From positions 1 to 64,000 of the forward strand of contig JAZNNG010000059.1 of NCBI GenBank assembly GCA_045580165.1: DNA of 64,000 nucleotides, in the 5' to 3' direction. Each line of letters starts with the position of its first letter. Within the stretch, counting starts at the first letter, position 1. Source of the DNA: UBA4717 sp045580165 (lineage in GTDB: Bacteria > Bacillota > Clostridia > Oscillospirales > CAG-272). Made by a program: the position numbers and the translations under genes. A model generated the notes under the pieces. It was given only the letters and a program-made list of their open reading frames with translations. It was not told where the DNA came from and did not search any database. Of the stretch, positions 40,386 through 48,753 are shown in pieces.

Positions 40386-42149
40386 TCAGTTTGAATAGAG
40401 CTTATAAAGCTCACTGTAAACGCCGCCGCGGTCGATAAGCTCTGAGTGACTTCCCTCCTCACAGATGCCGTTTTCGTCAAGCACGATTATGCGGTCTGCG
40501 TTTCTGATGGTAGTCAGTCTGTGTGCAATGGTGATGACCGTCCTGCCGCGAGCAAGCTTTTCGAGCGATGACTGCACGAGTCGCTCGCTTTCGTTGTCAA
40601 GAGCGCTGGTCGCCTCGTCGAGAATGAGTATAGGTGGATTTTTAAGGAACACTCTCGCAATGGAGATCCTCTGCTTTTGTCCACCCGACAGCTTTACTCC
40701 GCGCTCTCCGACGTAGGTATCGTACCCGTCGGGTAGCTTTTCGATAAACTCGTCCGCGCCCGCAAGACGCGCCGCGGCTCTTATTTCCTCATCCGTCGCG
40801 CCCGGCTTGCCGTACGCGATATTCTCCTTCACGGTGGACGAGAACAGGTAGACGTTCTGATTTACTATTCCTATATTGTTTCTTAGCGATTCGAGAGTGA
40901 GCTCGGTTATGTCCTGCCCGTCGATCCTGATAACGCCGTCGTCAAGCTCGTAGAAACGCGGGATGAGCGAGCAAAGCGTTGTCTTTCCGCCTCCCGACGG
41001 TCCGACAAGAGCAATGCTTTCGCCTTTTTTTATGTGCAGGGTAAGCCCCTTTATGACCTTTTTATCGTCATCGCCGTAGCCGAAGGTGATGTTGTCCATT
41101 AGTATCTCTCCCTCGACGTTTCCAAGAGCCTTCGCGCCCTTTTTGTCAACTATGTCGGGCTCGGTGTCCATAACCTCGGCAAAGCGCTCGATTCCCGTCA
41201 TTCCTCGCTGGAACTGCTCGGCAAATTCTATTATACGTCTGACACTTGCCAAAAGAGTCGAAACGTAGAGTAAGTACGCGACGAAGTCTGCAGGGGTGAT
41301 AGCGCCCCTCATAAGGAAGAGTGCGCCCGAGCAAACGACTATAATATACGCGAGACCGTCAAAGAAACGTGTCGAAGACTGGAATGCGCCGAGATATTTG
41401 TATATAACCGATTTCACGTTGAGGAAGCCCTTATTGCCGTCCTCGAATTTTTCCTTTTCTATTTCCTCGTTGGCAAAGGACTTGACCTCGTGTATTCCGA
41501 GCAAGCTGTCCTCTACCTGCGAGTTAAGTATTGCGATCTTGGCACGCGACTCCTTGAAGCCTGCCCTCATTTTTTTATTGAACGGCACCAGCACCGCAAC
41601 CATTATGGGTATGATGGAGAAAACTATCAGTGTAAGCGGTACGTTGACGAAGCATAGAATGGTGAACGCACCGATTATCTTTATGCCTGCGATGAATATC
41701 TCCTCGGGACAGTGGTGCGCGAACTCGGTAACGTCCATAAGGTCGCTCGTTATACGCGACATCAGCGAGCCGACCTTGGTGTTGTCAAAGTATGAAAACG
41801 ACAGCTTTTGCAGGTGAGCAAAGAAGTCTGTACGCATATCGGTCTCTATCCGCGCGCCCATCATATGTCCTACCGACGCCATATAGTTATAAGCAAGCGT
41901 GTCGATTATTCTCAGCACGAGATAGAGCGCCGTACAACCGAGTATCAGCGGCACGGTGAGCGAGGCGAGGTCATTGGTCGCGCGTTCGGTTATCATTTTC
42001 ACTATAAGAGGAAGCGCAAGCTCGCACAGCGTTGTCAGCGAGGCGCACAAAAGGTCGCACGCCATTGTAAATTTGTATTTTTTGTAGTATGGCAAAAAGC
42101 GTTTGATCAGAGAGCCTGCTTTTTGCTTTTTCGGAGCTTTAGTGTTCAT
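40386..42149 (-). CDS. ABC transporter, fused permease and ATPase (MsbA/LmrA type)
   Basis: The 587-residue half-transporter works as a homodimer or heterodimer and exports lipids, drugs or peptides. Six transmembrane helices (about 30-310) precede the ATPase: Walker A GPSGGGKTT, Q loop, signature LSGGQKQR, Walker B ILILDEATSALD and H loop TIAHR. The start at MNTKAPKKQKAG has AAGGAAA upstream; an earlier in-frame ATG without a site is rejected. No C39 peptidase domain is seen. Its promoter carries two CAACGAATA/CGACGAATA repeats as at 24508-24537. It appears to have inserted into a former SGNH gene. Confidence 0.92.
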   Translation of the reverse strand: MNTKAPKKQKAGSLIKRFLPYYKKYKFTMACDLLCASLTTLCELALPLIVKMITERATNDLASLTVPLILGCTALYLVLRIIDTLAYNYMASVGHMMGARIETDMRTDFFAHLQKLSFSYFDNTKVGSLMSRITSDLMDVTEFAHHCPEEIFIAGIKIIGAFTILCFVNVPLTLIVFSIIPIMVAVLVPFNKKMRAGFKESRAKIAILNSQVEDSLLGIHEVKSFANEEIEKEKFEDGNKGFLNVKSVIYKYLGAFQSSTRFFDGLAYIIVVCSGALFLMRGAITPADFVAYLLYVSTLLASVRRIIEFAEQFQRGMTGIERFAEVMDTEPDIVDKKGAKALGNVEGEILMDNITFGYGDDDKKVIKGLTLHIKKGESIALVGPSGGGKTTLCSLIPRFYELDDGVIRIDGQDITELTLESLRNNIGIVNQNVYLFSSTVKENIAYGKPGATDEEIRAAARLAGADEFIEKLPDGYDTYVGERGVKLSGGQKQRISIARVFLKNPPILILDEATSALDNESERLVQSSLEKLARGRTVITIAHRLTTIRNADRIIVLDENGICEEGSHSELIDRGGVYSELYKLYSN

Positions 42150-42231
42150 TGGAGATTTCCTTTTTCTTTTTGAAATAGGGCTTAAGATTATTTTTCCCAC
42201 AGTTATTCAAAAAGCAGTCCCTCTTGTTTTG

Positions 42232-42260
42232 AGGATACCACTTTTGATTCCCAAAGTCAA
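42232..42260 (-). promoter_or_regulatory. Sigma-A promoter of the ABC exporter gene
   Basis: On the minus strand: -35 TTGACT (42255-42260), 17-bp spacer, -10 TATCCT (42232-42237). Transcript start near 42225, giving a leader of about 75 nt. Confidence 0.72.
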
Positions 42261-42271
42261 CACATCGTGCC

Positions 42272-42301
42272 TATTCGTCGATTTTTTGAGCCTATTCGTT
42301 G
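42272..42301 (-). promoter_or_regulatory. Direct-repeat activator site, copy 2 (LytTR-like geometry)
   Basis: CAACGAATA (42293-42301) and CGACGAATA (42272-42280) on the minus strand are 21 bp apart and end 11 bp before the -35, exactly as at 24508-24537. The similarity extends to a 21-bp tandem unit GCCTATTCGTYGATTYTTTG on the plus strand. Confidence 0.65.
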
Positions 42302-42373
42302 ATTCTTTGGTGTTATTTTATGAAATGGGAAGACTTGGTGAGTATATTATATCACATATTTTAGTAATTACAA

Positions 42374-42414
42374 GAGGGGAAGATCGTTTTTAGCAGAAGC
42401 AAGCCCTTCCCCTC
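42374..42414. repeat. Inverted repeat before the branching enzyme promoter
   Basis: GAGGGGAAG (42374-42382) pairs with CTTCCCCTC (42406-42414) across a 23-nt loop. It lies just upstream of the glgB -35 and could be an operator or a terminator-like structure. Little else is seen in the 42150-42552 spacer apart from the two promoters and the direct repeats. Confidence 0.45.
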
Positions 42415-42426
42415 ACACGCCGCTAC

Positions 42427-42455
42427 TTGATTTTATCCTCTCTTTGTGCTAAAAT
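42427..42455 (+). promoter_or_regulatory. Sigma-A promoter of the branching enzyme gene
   Basis: -35 TTGATT (42427-42432), 17-bp spacer, -10 TAAAAT (42450-42455), about 98 bp before the start codon. Confidence 0.75.
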
Positions 42456-42552
42456 TATACTAAACGACACTTTTATGTATTTTTCCACCCTTTACGGCGG
42501 TATACTTGTAATAAACAACATACGCTTGGACACAGGTCCGAAAGGAATAAAA

Positions 42553-44511
42553 ATGGCAAGAAAAAAGATCACACTTGTTAAAATCGACAAGGGACTCGCT
42601 CCCTTTGAAGCTGACCTCAGACTCAGAATGAACAACTACGAGAGAAAAAAGAAGGAGCTACTTAAGCTCGCTCCCACCCTCTCTGATTTTGCCAACGGAC
42701 ACCTATACTACGGTCTGCACAAGACCGCGGACTGTTGGATATTCAGAGAATGGGCTCCTGCGGCAAGCGAGGCGGCGCTCGTCGGTGACTTCAACGGCTG
42801 GGACGAGCATTACGGTATGATGCAGAATCTCGGAAACGGAAATTTCGAGATAAAGCTCCCTCTTGACGCGTTGAAGCACGGACAAAATCTCCGTGTCAAG
42901 CTCGTGTCGGGCGGCAGAGTTCTCGACCGCGTTCCCTCGTATATGAACAGAGTCGGTCAGAGCTGGGCCGACGGCAGCTTCTGCGGTCAGGTATGGGATC
43001 CGGACGTTAAATTCAAGTGGACAGACTCACGCTTCTTCAAGAAAAAGAAGCCCGAAAATCCCCTCATCTACGAATGTCACATCGGCATCTCCAACGAGGA
43101 CGAGAGCATCGGCACCTACAACGAATTCACCGAAAAGGTGCTCCCCCGCGTTAAGGATAACGGCTACAACTGCATACAGATAATGGCTGTTATGGAGCAT
43201 CCGTACTACGCGTCCTTCGGCTATCAGGTATCGAGCTTTTTTGCGCCGTCCTCGCGCTTCGGCACGCCCGAGGAGCTTAAAAGCCTCATCAACACCGCCC
43301 ACAAGATGGGCATCTTCGTGCTTCTCGACATCATCCACTCCCACGCGGCAATAAACGCCGTCGAGGGACTTTCCGAGTTCGACGGAACCACCTATCAGTA
43401 TTTCCACGAGGGTGAGCGCGGATATCACAGCGCGTGGGGCACAAGACTCTTTAACTACGACAAGAACGAGGTGCTTCACTTCTTGCTCTCAAACGTAAAG
43501 TACTGGATCGAGGAGTTCCATTTCGACGGCTTCCGCTTCGACGGAGTCACCTCGATGCTCTACCACAACCACGGTCTTGGTGTCAGCTTCGATTCCTACG
43601 AAAAATACTTCAGCCTGAACACCGACACCGAGTCGGTGACCTATCTTCAGCTTGCAAACGAGCTTATCCACACCGTAAACCCGAACGCCATTACGGTTGC
43701 CGAGGATATGAGTGGTATGCCGGGTATGTGTATTCCCGTGTCAGACGGCGGTATCGGCTTTGACTACCGCTTATCTATGGGTGTGCCCGATATGTGGATA
43801 AAATACCTCTCCAAAATGCGTGACGAGGATTGGAGTATGGACAACCTCTGGTACGAGCTTACCACAAGACGTCCGCTTGAAAAGAATATCGGCTACGCGG
43901 AGAGTCACGATCAGGCGCTCGTCGGCGACAAGACCATAATGTTCTGGCTTGCCGACAAGGAAATGTACTACTCTATGAGCAAGAACTCCCAAAACCACAT
44001 AATTGATCGCGCAATGGACTACCACAAGGAGATAAGACTCGTGACCGCTACCCTTGCAGGCGAGGGATACCTCAACTTTATGGGTAACGAATTCGGTCAC
44101 CCCGAGTGGATAGATTTCCCCCGTGAGGGCAACGGCGACTCGGGCAAGTACGCGCGCCGTCAATGGAGTCTTGTCGACAATCCCGATCTCAAATATGAAT
44201 ATCTTAACAAGTTCGACAACGCAATGATAAAGCTTATAAAGAAGTATCCCATTTTGTCATCCGTGTCCGAGCTTATTTCAACTCACAACGATAACAAGAC
44301 ACTTGCGTACAAGCGCGGAGGACTCATTTTCCTCTTTAACTTTAACGGCGTATTTCCTCAGAGCTTTACTCTCCCCGCCGCCGACAACGGCTACCGTACC
44401 GTTCTCTATACCGACGCGGCGGCGTTCGGCGGCAGAAGCAAAAGCGCGCCCAGAGCGTCGGAGAGGATCACCCTGCCTCCGAGAAGCGCCGTCGTGCTTG
44501 AAGCGAAATAA
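42553..44511 (+). CDS. glgB: 1,4-alpha-glucan branching enzyme, eukaryotic-like GH13 type
   Basis: This 652-residue enzyme makes alpha-1,6 branches in glycogen. A CBM48 domain (about 50-140, REWAPAASEAALVGDFNGW) precedes the barrel, which holds IYECHIGIS, VLLDIIHSHA, DGFRFDGVTSMLYHNHG (nucleophile Asp), ITVAEDMSGMPG (acid/base Glu) and YAESHDQALVGDKT. The long YHNHG and HDQALVGDKT motifs are those of eukaryotic and some Clostridia/Bacteroidetes branching enzymes (GH13_8-like) rather than the common bacterial GlgB. ATG 42553 has AAAGGAA upstream. No other glycogen gene is adjacent. Confidence 0.92.
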   Translation: MARKKITLVKIDKGLAPFEADLRLRMNNYERKKKELLKLAPTLSDFANGHLYYGLHKTADCWIFREWAPAASEAALVGDFNGWDEHYGMMQNLGNGNFEIKLPLDALKHGQNLRVKLVSGGRVLDRVPSYMNRVGQSWADGSFCGQVWDPDVKFKWTDSRFFKKKKPENPLIYECHIGISNEDESIGTYNEFTEKVLPRVKDNGYNCIQIMAVMEHPYYASFGYQVSSFFAPSSRFGTPEELKSLINTAHKMGIFVLLDIIHSHAAINAVEGLSEFDGTTYQYFHEGERGYHSAWGTRLFNYDKNEVLHFLLSNVKYWIEEFHFDGFRFDGVTSMLYHNHGLGVSFDSYEKYFSLNTDTESVTYLQLANELIHTVNPNAITVAEDMSGMPGMCIPVSDGGIGFDYRLSMGVPDMWIKYLSKMRDEDWSMDNLWYELTTRRPLEKNIGYAESHDQALVGDKTIMFWLADKEMYYSMSKNSQNHIIDRAMDYHKEIRLVTATLAGEGYLNFMGNEFGHPEWIDFPREGNGDSGKYARRQWSLVDNPDLKYEYLNKFDNAMIKLIKKYPILSSVSELISTHNDNKTLAYKRGGLIFLFNFNGVFPQSFTLPAADNGYRTVLYTDAAAFGGRSKSAPRASERITLPPRSAVVLEAK

Positions 44512-44565
44512 TCACGTTACCCGTCCCGTGCGTATAATGTTAACATCACTGTACGGAGAATTTAT

Positions 44566-45657
44566 ATGAACAACATTTCGGATTATCTTGACTGGAGAGG
44601 CGACCTCTCAATAAGCACAGACGGCTTTAACGAGGTCGACAACCTTGTTCTGTCGGTTATAGCATATATGGATTTCAACAACGTCGTCCCCGCAGAGCCG
44701 GGCGAGGGCGGAATAACCTTACGCGACGCGGTTGCGCGCCTGTGTGAATTAAAGATGGACCGTCAGAATCTCGGTGTGATGATGCCCGAGATAACAAACG
44801 ATTTCGTAAAGCGCGCCTGTGAAACCCACCGTTTCGGGGAGATAAGGCTTTATTCCTACGTTGATCAGATCGACGAGCAGCTCGAAATGCAGTTTTCGGC
44901 AATCACGTTTCTTCTCCCCGACAAGAGTATTTTCGTCGCATTCCGCGGCACAGACGACACCCTTGTCGGCTGGAAGGAAAATTTCAATATGAGCTTTGCC
45001 TCCCCCGTTCCCGCGCAGGTGGCGGCGGTGGAGTACTTACTCGATATTGCGTACTCGATGAGAGGGCGTATCCGTATCGGAGGTCACTCAAAGGGCGGTA
45101 ACCTCGCTATATGGGCGGCGGTAAACGCGCCCGTCAGAGTGCAGAGGCGCATTGTCGGCGCGTACAACAACGACGGTCCGGGGTTTGAGGAAAAGATCAC
45201 CGAGCGTGACGAATACAAGGCAGTCGCCGACAGGCTTTTCACCCTCGTTCCCGAATCATCGGTGGTGGGTATGCTGCTTGAGCACACCGAGGACTACGAG
45301 GTGGTAAAAAGCTCGCAGACCGCGCTTTTCCAGCACGATCCGTTTTCGTGGAAGCTGCTCGGCACCGAGTTTATAAAGGCTCCCGACCGAAATAGCTTCA
45401 GCAAGCACACCGACACCGCGCTCAGAGGCTGGATAAGCTCGCTCTCCCCCGAGGAACGACAGCATTCCACGGAGGTGCTTTTCAGCGTGCTTGAGTCTAC
45501 GGGCGCAAAGACTCTGTCGGACATCACCGACGGAAAGCTCAAGAGTCTCGGCACTATACTAAAGTCGCTCAACACGGTCGACAAGAAGACGAAAGACAAC
45601 CTTTTCCTCTTGGTGCGTAAAATGCTCGAGCTTGACAAGATCTCATTCTGGAAATAG
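44566..45657 (+). CDS. Alpha/beta-hydrolase-fold lipase-like protein (DUF2974, Mbeg1-like)
   Basis: The 363-residue protein has an alpha/beta-hydrolase fold of the DUF2974 type: ISDYLDWRGDLSI start, FVAFRGTDDTLVGWKENFNMSF and the nucleophile elbow IGGHSKGGNLAIWAA (Ser at about residue 175). A downstream NNDGPGF segment is typical. Relatives are annotated as putative lipases or serine hydrolases of unknown substrate. No signal peptide. CGGAGA precedes the ATG. It follows the branching enzyme by 54 bp and may be co-transcribed. It ends at a terminator. Confidence 0.85.
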   Translation: MNNISDYLDWRGDLSISTDGFNEVDNLVLSVIAYMDFNNVVPAEPGEGGITLRDAVARLCELKMDRQNLGVMMPEITNDFVKRACETHRFGEIRLYSYVDQIDEQLEMQFSAITFLLPDKSIFVAFRGTDDTLVGWKENFNMSFASPVPAQVAAVEYLLDIAYSMRGRIRIGGHSKGGNLAIWAAVNAPVRVQRRIVGAYNNDGPGFEEKITERDEYKAVADRLFTLVPESSVVGMLLEHTEDYEVVKSSQTALFQHDPFSWKLLGTEFIKAPDRNSFSKHTDTALRGWISSLSPEERQHSTEVLFSVLESTGAKTLSDITDGKLKSLGTILKSLNTVDKKTKDNLFLLVRKMLELDKISFWK

Positions 45658-45660
45658 AAG

Positions 45661-45699
45661 AAGCGTAGCGATTTATACTTTTCGCTACGCTTAATTTTT
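45661..45699 (+). terminator. Terminator after the DUF2974 gene
   Basis: Perfect 11-bp stem AAGCGTAGCGA/TCGCTACGCTT (45661-45671 with 45682-45692), ten-base loop, then a T run. Confidence 0.88.
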
Positions 45700-45725
45700 T
45701 TGTACAATCATCATTTACACTAATC

Positions 45726-45915
45726 AGCCTTCTCCAGCGGGAGAAGGTCGAGTGACGGATGAGGTGTTTTCACAACAGTTTCAAATCACTGTATTCCAAG
45801 CCAAAATGTCTTAAAACATCTTCCGTTACCGATTTGAAGCTTTTTGTTATACGGAATCATTTGAAACTCCTCATCCACCGCTATCGCGGTCCCCCTTCTC
45901 CCTCAGGAGAAGGCT
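45726..45915. repeat. MITE-like inverted-repeat element, CCTTCTCC type
   Basis: AGCCTTCTCCAGCGGGAGAAG at the left end (first 20 bases considered) is inversely repeated as CTTCTCCCTCAGGAGAAGGC at the right end. Inner GGATGAG/CTCATCC arms also pair, so the 190-bp element can fold into one long hairpin. No convincing ORF. It shares CCGCTATCGCGGTCCCCCT with the element at 31256-31392. Confidence 0.75.
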
Positions 45916-45918
45916 GTC

Positions 45919-46728
45919 CTATATTCTTGTTACACCCGTCTTTAATTCAACGGGCTCACCGTCGACGCACAGCCACACGCTTATCGCGCTCGGGTTTACA
46001 AACATTTTTCTGTTTGCGGAGATTTCAATTCTCGACAGAGCCGTGCAGTAATCGTAGAGCTCGCTACAGGTGGCAAACCATATCTTGTCGCTGTTCTCAC
46101 CTGCTTTTTGGCAGAAGGCTTCCATAGTTTCCCACGAGCATTTTGGATTCTCTCCGAGATACGCCCACGAGTGTCCCCATACGAAAAGCACCATAAGCTC
46201 ACGCCACTGGTTTGCAAGCATTTCGTCAAGCTTTTCCAAAATCCCATGTGCGTGCGACATAGTGGGATTCCATACCGTGAAGCGTTCGGGAAGCTTGAAT
46301 TTTTGAGTAGTCGCACCTGCCCGAGCATATTTTACGTCAAGAGCCTCAAGCAGCTCAACGACCTGCTCGTTATACGTTCCGCAGGGGTATGCAAGCCCGC
46401 GTACAGGATAGCCCGCAAGCTCCTCAAGCACCTCTTTGTCGCGCTGAATCTGGTACATCACCTCGGCGCGTGGAAGAAGCTGAAGCTGAGGGTGCGAATA
46501 GGTGTGCATTGCTATCTCGTGTCCGGAGTACATCTCACGTATTTCGTCGACCTTATCTGCGTACTTTCCGCCCGGAACGTAATTATAGCCGCACAAGTTA
46601 AAAGTACCTTTTATTCCATTCTTGTTGAATATATCGATAAGCTGCTTATCGCCATCGACGTTTCCGTCGTCGTAGCTCATTATGATGACCTTTGATTTTC
46701 CGTCCTTGAAAAGATTAAGCATTGCCAT
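45919..46728 (-). CDS. Polysaccharide deacetylase family protein
   Basis: The 269-residue NodB-like (CE4) fold protein has SYDDGNVDGDKQL with the catalytic and metal Asp pair, and HEIAMHTYSHP (metal-binding His-x3-His). YPVRGLAYPCGTYNE and VWGHSW follow. No signal peptide is seen, unlike most secreted chitin or peptidoglycan deacetylases, so the substrate may be cytoplasmic or delivered otherwise. It lies 12 bp behind a paralogue of similar length and the two form an operon. The ATG is preceded by GTGAGGG. Confidence 0.82.
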   Translation of the reverse strand: MAMLNLFKDGKSKVIIMSYDDGNVDGDKQLIDIFNKNGIKGTFNLCGYNYVPGGKYADKVDEIREMYSGHEIAMHTYSHPQLQLLPRAEVMYQIQRDKEVLEELAGYPVRGLAYPCGTYNEQVVELLEALDVKYARAGATTQKFKLPERFTVWNPTMSHAHGILEKLDEMLANQWRELMVLFVWGHSWAYLGENPKCSWETMEAFCQKAGENSDKIWFATCSELYDYCTALSRIEISANRKMFVNPSAISVWLCVDGEPVELKTGVTRI

Positions 46729-46740
46729 TTTACTTTACCC

Positions 46741-47568
46741 TCACTCCTTGTCCCAATCTATGATAGTGACGCCGGGCTTCAATTCGTGCGGAACCTCGTC
46801 GATAGCCATCCATACGGATATGTTGCTGGGGTTGTAGAACATTTTTCTCTCGTAGGATATCTCAATACGCTTCATCGCCATCCAATAGTCGTAAAGCTCG
46901 ATGTTAGTCGCACACCAGAGCTTGTCGCGGTATTCGTACGCCTTTTTACAGAATTCCTCCATATCCTCCCAGGAGCGCTTGGGCATAGGACTGTCAAGCT
47001 CGTAGGAATGACCCCAGACGTAGAGAATCGCGAGGTCACGGCGCTCCTTGGACTCGACCATATTCACAAGGCTGTCAAGAATGGGGCCGTGGTGATGGTA
47101 GCTCGGATGCCACTCGGTAAATCTCTCGGGGAAATAGCGCGAGTCGGTTGTCTTGCCTACTCTTGAATACTTGACGCCGAGCATATCGAGCACCTCGATA
47201 AGCTCCTCGTTATACGCGCCGAAGGTGTACGCCATTCCGCGAACGGGATAGTCGGTCATTGTTTCGAGCACCTGCTTGCACTTCTGAAGCTCGTATATCT
47301 GCTCTTCCCTCGGAAGTCTGTTGTGAAAGGGATGATGATAGCCGTGGAGCGCGATCTCGTGTCCGCGGTAGAGTTCTCTTATCTCGTCCTTCATACCGCC
47401 GTATATTCCACCCTCGTCATACTTTGCGCCGTTTAAGTTAAAGGTGCCCTTGACGCCGTATTTGTTGAAGATCTCAATGAGGTGTCTGTCGCCCTCAAGC
47501 ACTCCGTCGTCATAGCTCATTGTGAGCGCGTTAATTTTTCCGTCCTTGAGAAGTCGTCTGAGTCGCAT
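46741..47568 (-). CDS. Polysaccharide deacetylase family protein, paralogue
   Basis: The 275-residue protein is clearly related to the next gene downstream: TMSYDDGVLEGDRHL, HEIALHGYHHP, YPVRGMAYTFGAYNE and VWGHSYE match throughout, with an additional YHHHGP segment. The two probably arose by tandem duplication. The catalytic Asp pair and His-x3-His are intact. No signal peptide. AAAGGGGATT precedes the ATG. First gene of the two-gene unit; divergent from spoVAC. Confidence 0.82.
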   Translation of the reverse strand: MRLRRLLKDGKINALTMSYDDGVLEGDRHLIEIFNKYGVKGTFNLNGAKYDEGGIYGGMKDEIRELYRGHEIALHGYHHPFHNRLPREEQIYELQKCKQVLETMTDYPVRGMAYTFGAYNEELIEVLDMLGVKYSRVGKTTDSRYFPERFTEWHPSYHHHGPILDSLVNMVESKERRDLAILYVWGHSYELDSPMPKRSWEDMEEFCKKAYEYRDKLWCATNIELYDYWMAMKRIEISYERKMFYNPSNISVWMAIDEVPHELKPGVTIIDWDKE

Positions 47569-47728
47569 AATAATCCCCTTTCTTATTCCGCCTCGCGTGG
47601 CTTTTTTATAATTTTAACACATTTTAAGGAATTTGCAATACGGTTTTATAAACTTTTTCACTTAAGAGGGATATTGCCGCGCGTTTCGGGGAATTACTAC
47701 CGTATAGATTATCGAAACGGAGATAAAA

Positions 47729-48172
47729 ATGAATTTAAGCGACAAGGAATATAAAAAGTACGCCGAGAAAAAGGCAAAGAGATCCGACCTCGCAACAGAC
47801 TGTGTAAACGCGTTCTGGGTGGGCGGTCTTATCTGTGTTATCGGCGAAATTCTGCACACGCTCTACATCCCTCTCGGACTCGGGGTCAAAAACACGTCTG
47901 GACTTGTTTCGGTGACGCTTATTTTTATCGCGGTGCTCTTAACGGGACTTAACGTGTTTGACAAGATAGCAAAATTCGCGGGTGCGGGTACGCTCGTGCC
48001 CATCACGGGCTTTGCCAACGCAGTCGCCTCCCCCGCCATTGACACCAAGGCAGAAGGGTGGATACTCGGTGTCGGCGCAAAGATGTTTACAATAGCGGGG
48101 CCTGTTATAGTGTATGGCGTGAGTGCAAGTGTGATTTATGGAGTTGTTTATTGGATAACCACTTTGCTCTAA
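47729..48172 (+). CDS. spoVAC: Stage V sporulation protein AC
   Basis: The 147-residue membrane protein is part of the SpoVA channel that takes dipicolinic acid into the forespore and releases it at germination; SpoVAC is the likely mechanosensitive subunit. AFWVGGLICVIGEIL, GTLVPITGFANAVASPAID and GPVIVYGVSASVIYG are typical. It normally precedes spoVAD directly, but here 2 kb of other DNA separates them. A diverged copy of its last ~39 codons lies at 48582-48714. A terminator follows its stop codon. Expression is probably forespore-specific (sigma G), though no clear sigma G site was found. Confidence 0.95.
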   Translation: MNLSDKEYKKYAEKKAKRSDLATDCVNAFWVGGLICVIGEILHTLYIPLGLGVKNTSGLVSVTLIFIAVLLTGLNVFDKIAKFAGAGTLVPITGFANAVASPAIDTKAEGWILGVGAKMFTIAGPVIVYGVSASVIYGVVYWITTLL

Positions 48173-48173
48173 C

Positions 48174-48203
48174 AAAAAAGCTTGCCAAGCGGCAAGCTTT
48201 TTT
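48174..48203. terminator. Terminator after spoVAC
   Basis: AAAAAAGCTTGCC AAGC GGCAAGCTTTTTT: a 13-bp stem with a 4-nt loop, bidirectional. It separates spoVAC from the opposing 95-residue gene. Confidence 0.9.
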
Positions 48204-48214
48204 GCTATATCGTT

Positions 48215-48502
48215 TTATAACAACTTCCATTCACTTTCTTTGCTTTCTCTAACAGCAGTTTGTCCGCATTTAAGGTTTGATACTTTGCTAACACTTGGAT
48301 CAATATTGATGATCTCTTGCAGAGCGATTATTCGAGCATCTTCTGTTGTGTGATTGCCTCTGCATAGAAATTGCCAATCACCCTCATCATCGTGCTTAAC
48401 ATATAGAATCGGTTTGTTTTCTTCAATAATATGACAACAAGTAAAAACAGCCTGGTTTTTAGATTCCTTAAATTTGTGTTTCTTGAAAGACTTATCAAAC
48501 AT
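48215..48502 (-). CDS. Small cytoplasmic protein of unknown function
   Basis: The product is 95 residues from ATG 48502, with GAGGTGAT upstream. It is soluble, with CCHIIEENKPILYVKHDDEG followed by DWQFLCRGNHTTEDARIIAL. Small proteins with this HD-x(2)-GDWQFLC pattern are scattered in bacteria without a known role, and some similar small proteins act as immunity factors; that link is weak. It lies between spoVAC and the copy of the spoVAC 3' end, on the opposite strand, so it was probably brought in with the insertion. Confidence 0.6.
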   Translation of the reverse strand: MFDKSFKKHKFKESKNQAVFTCCHIIEENKPILYVKHDDEGDWQFLCRGNHTTEDARIIALQEIINIDPSVSKVSNLKCGQTAVRESKESEWKLL

Positions 48503-48581
48503 CAAATATCACCTCAATTTATTTCATTATAGCACTGTGCGGATTTGTTGTAAATATTTTTGCAAAATTAATGGGTCCTAC

Positions 48582-48714
48582 TTGACCACAAGCAGAGGGA
48601 TTCATCCTCGGCGTCGGTGCAAATATATTCAAAATCGCAGGGCCCGTTATCGTGTATGGCGTGAGTGCAAGTGTGGTGTACGGGGTTATTTATTGGATAA
48701 CAACTTTATTCTAA
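48582..48714 (+). pseudogene. Detached diverged copy of the spoVAC 3' end
   Basis: The frame from about 48595 to the stop at 48712-48714 encodes EGFILGVGANIFKIAGP through YWITTLF. It matches the last 39 residues of SpoVAC at 32 positions, with mostly conservative changes and a 24-bp identical block (GTGTATGGCGTGAGTGCAAG and following). Upstream similarity breaks off with frame-changing differences near TTGAC. It has no start and no gene body. It is a relic of a diverged spoVAC gene that marks the far edge of an insertion. Confidence 0.85.
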
Positions 48715-48716
48715 TA

Positions 48717-48750
48717 CAAAAGGCTTGGCCGATTTGGTCAAGCCTTTTGG
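48717..48750. terminator. Terminator after the spoVAC fragment
   Basis: AAAAGGCTTGGCC/GGTCAAGCCTTTT stem (one mismatch) with a short loop. It would also serve the 289-residue gene on the minus strand. Confidence 0.8.
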
Positions 48751-48753
48751 TGT

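Noticed and set aside
40223..40480. 85-residue minus-strand ORF read as a complete gene
   Set aside because: Its first half is out-of-frame ABC transporter sequence. Only the last ~40 residues match SGNH proteins, so it is a relic, not a gene.
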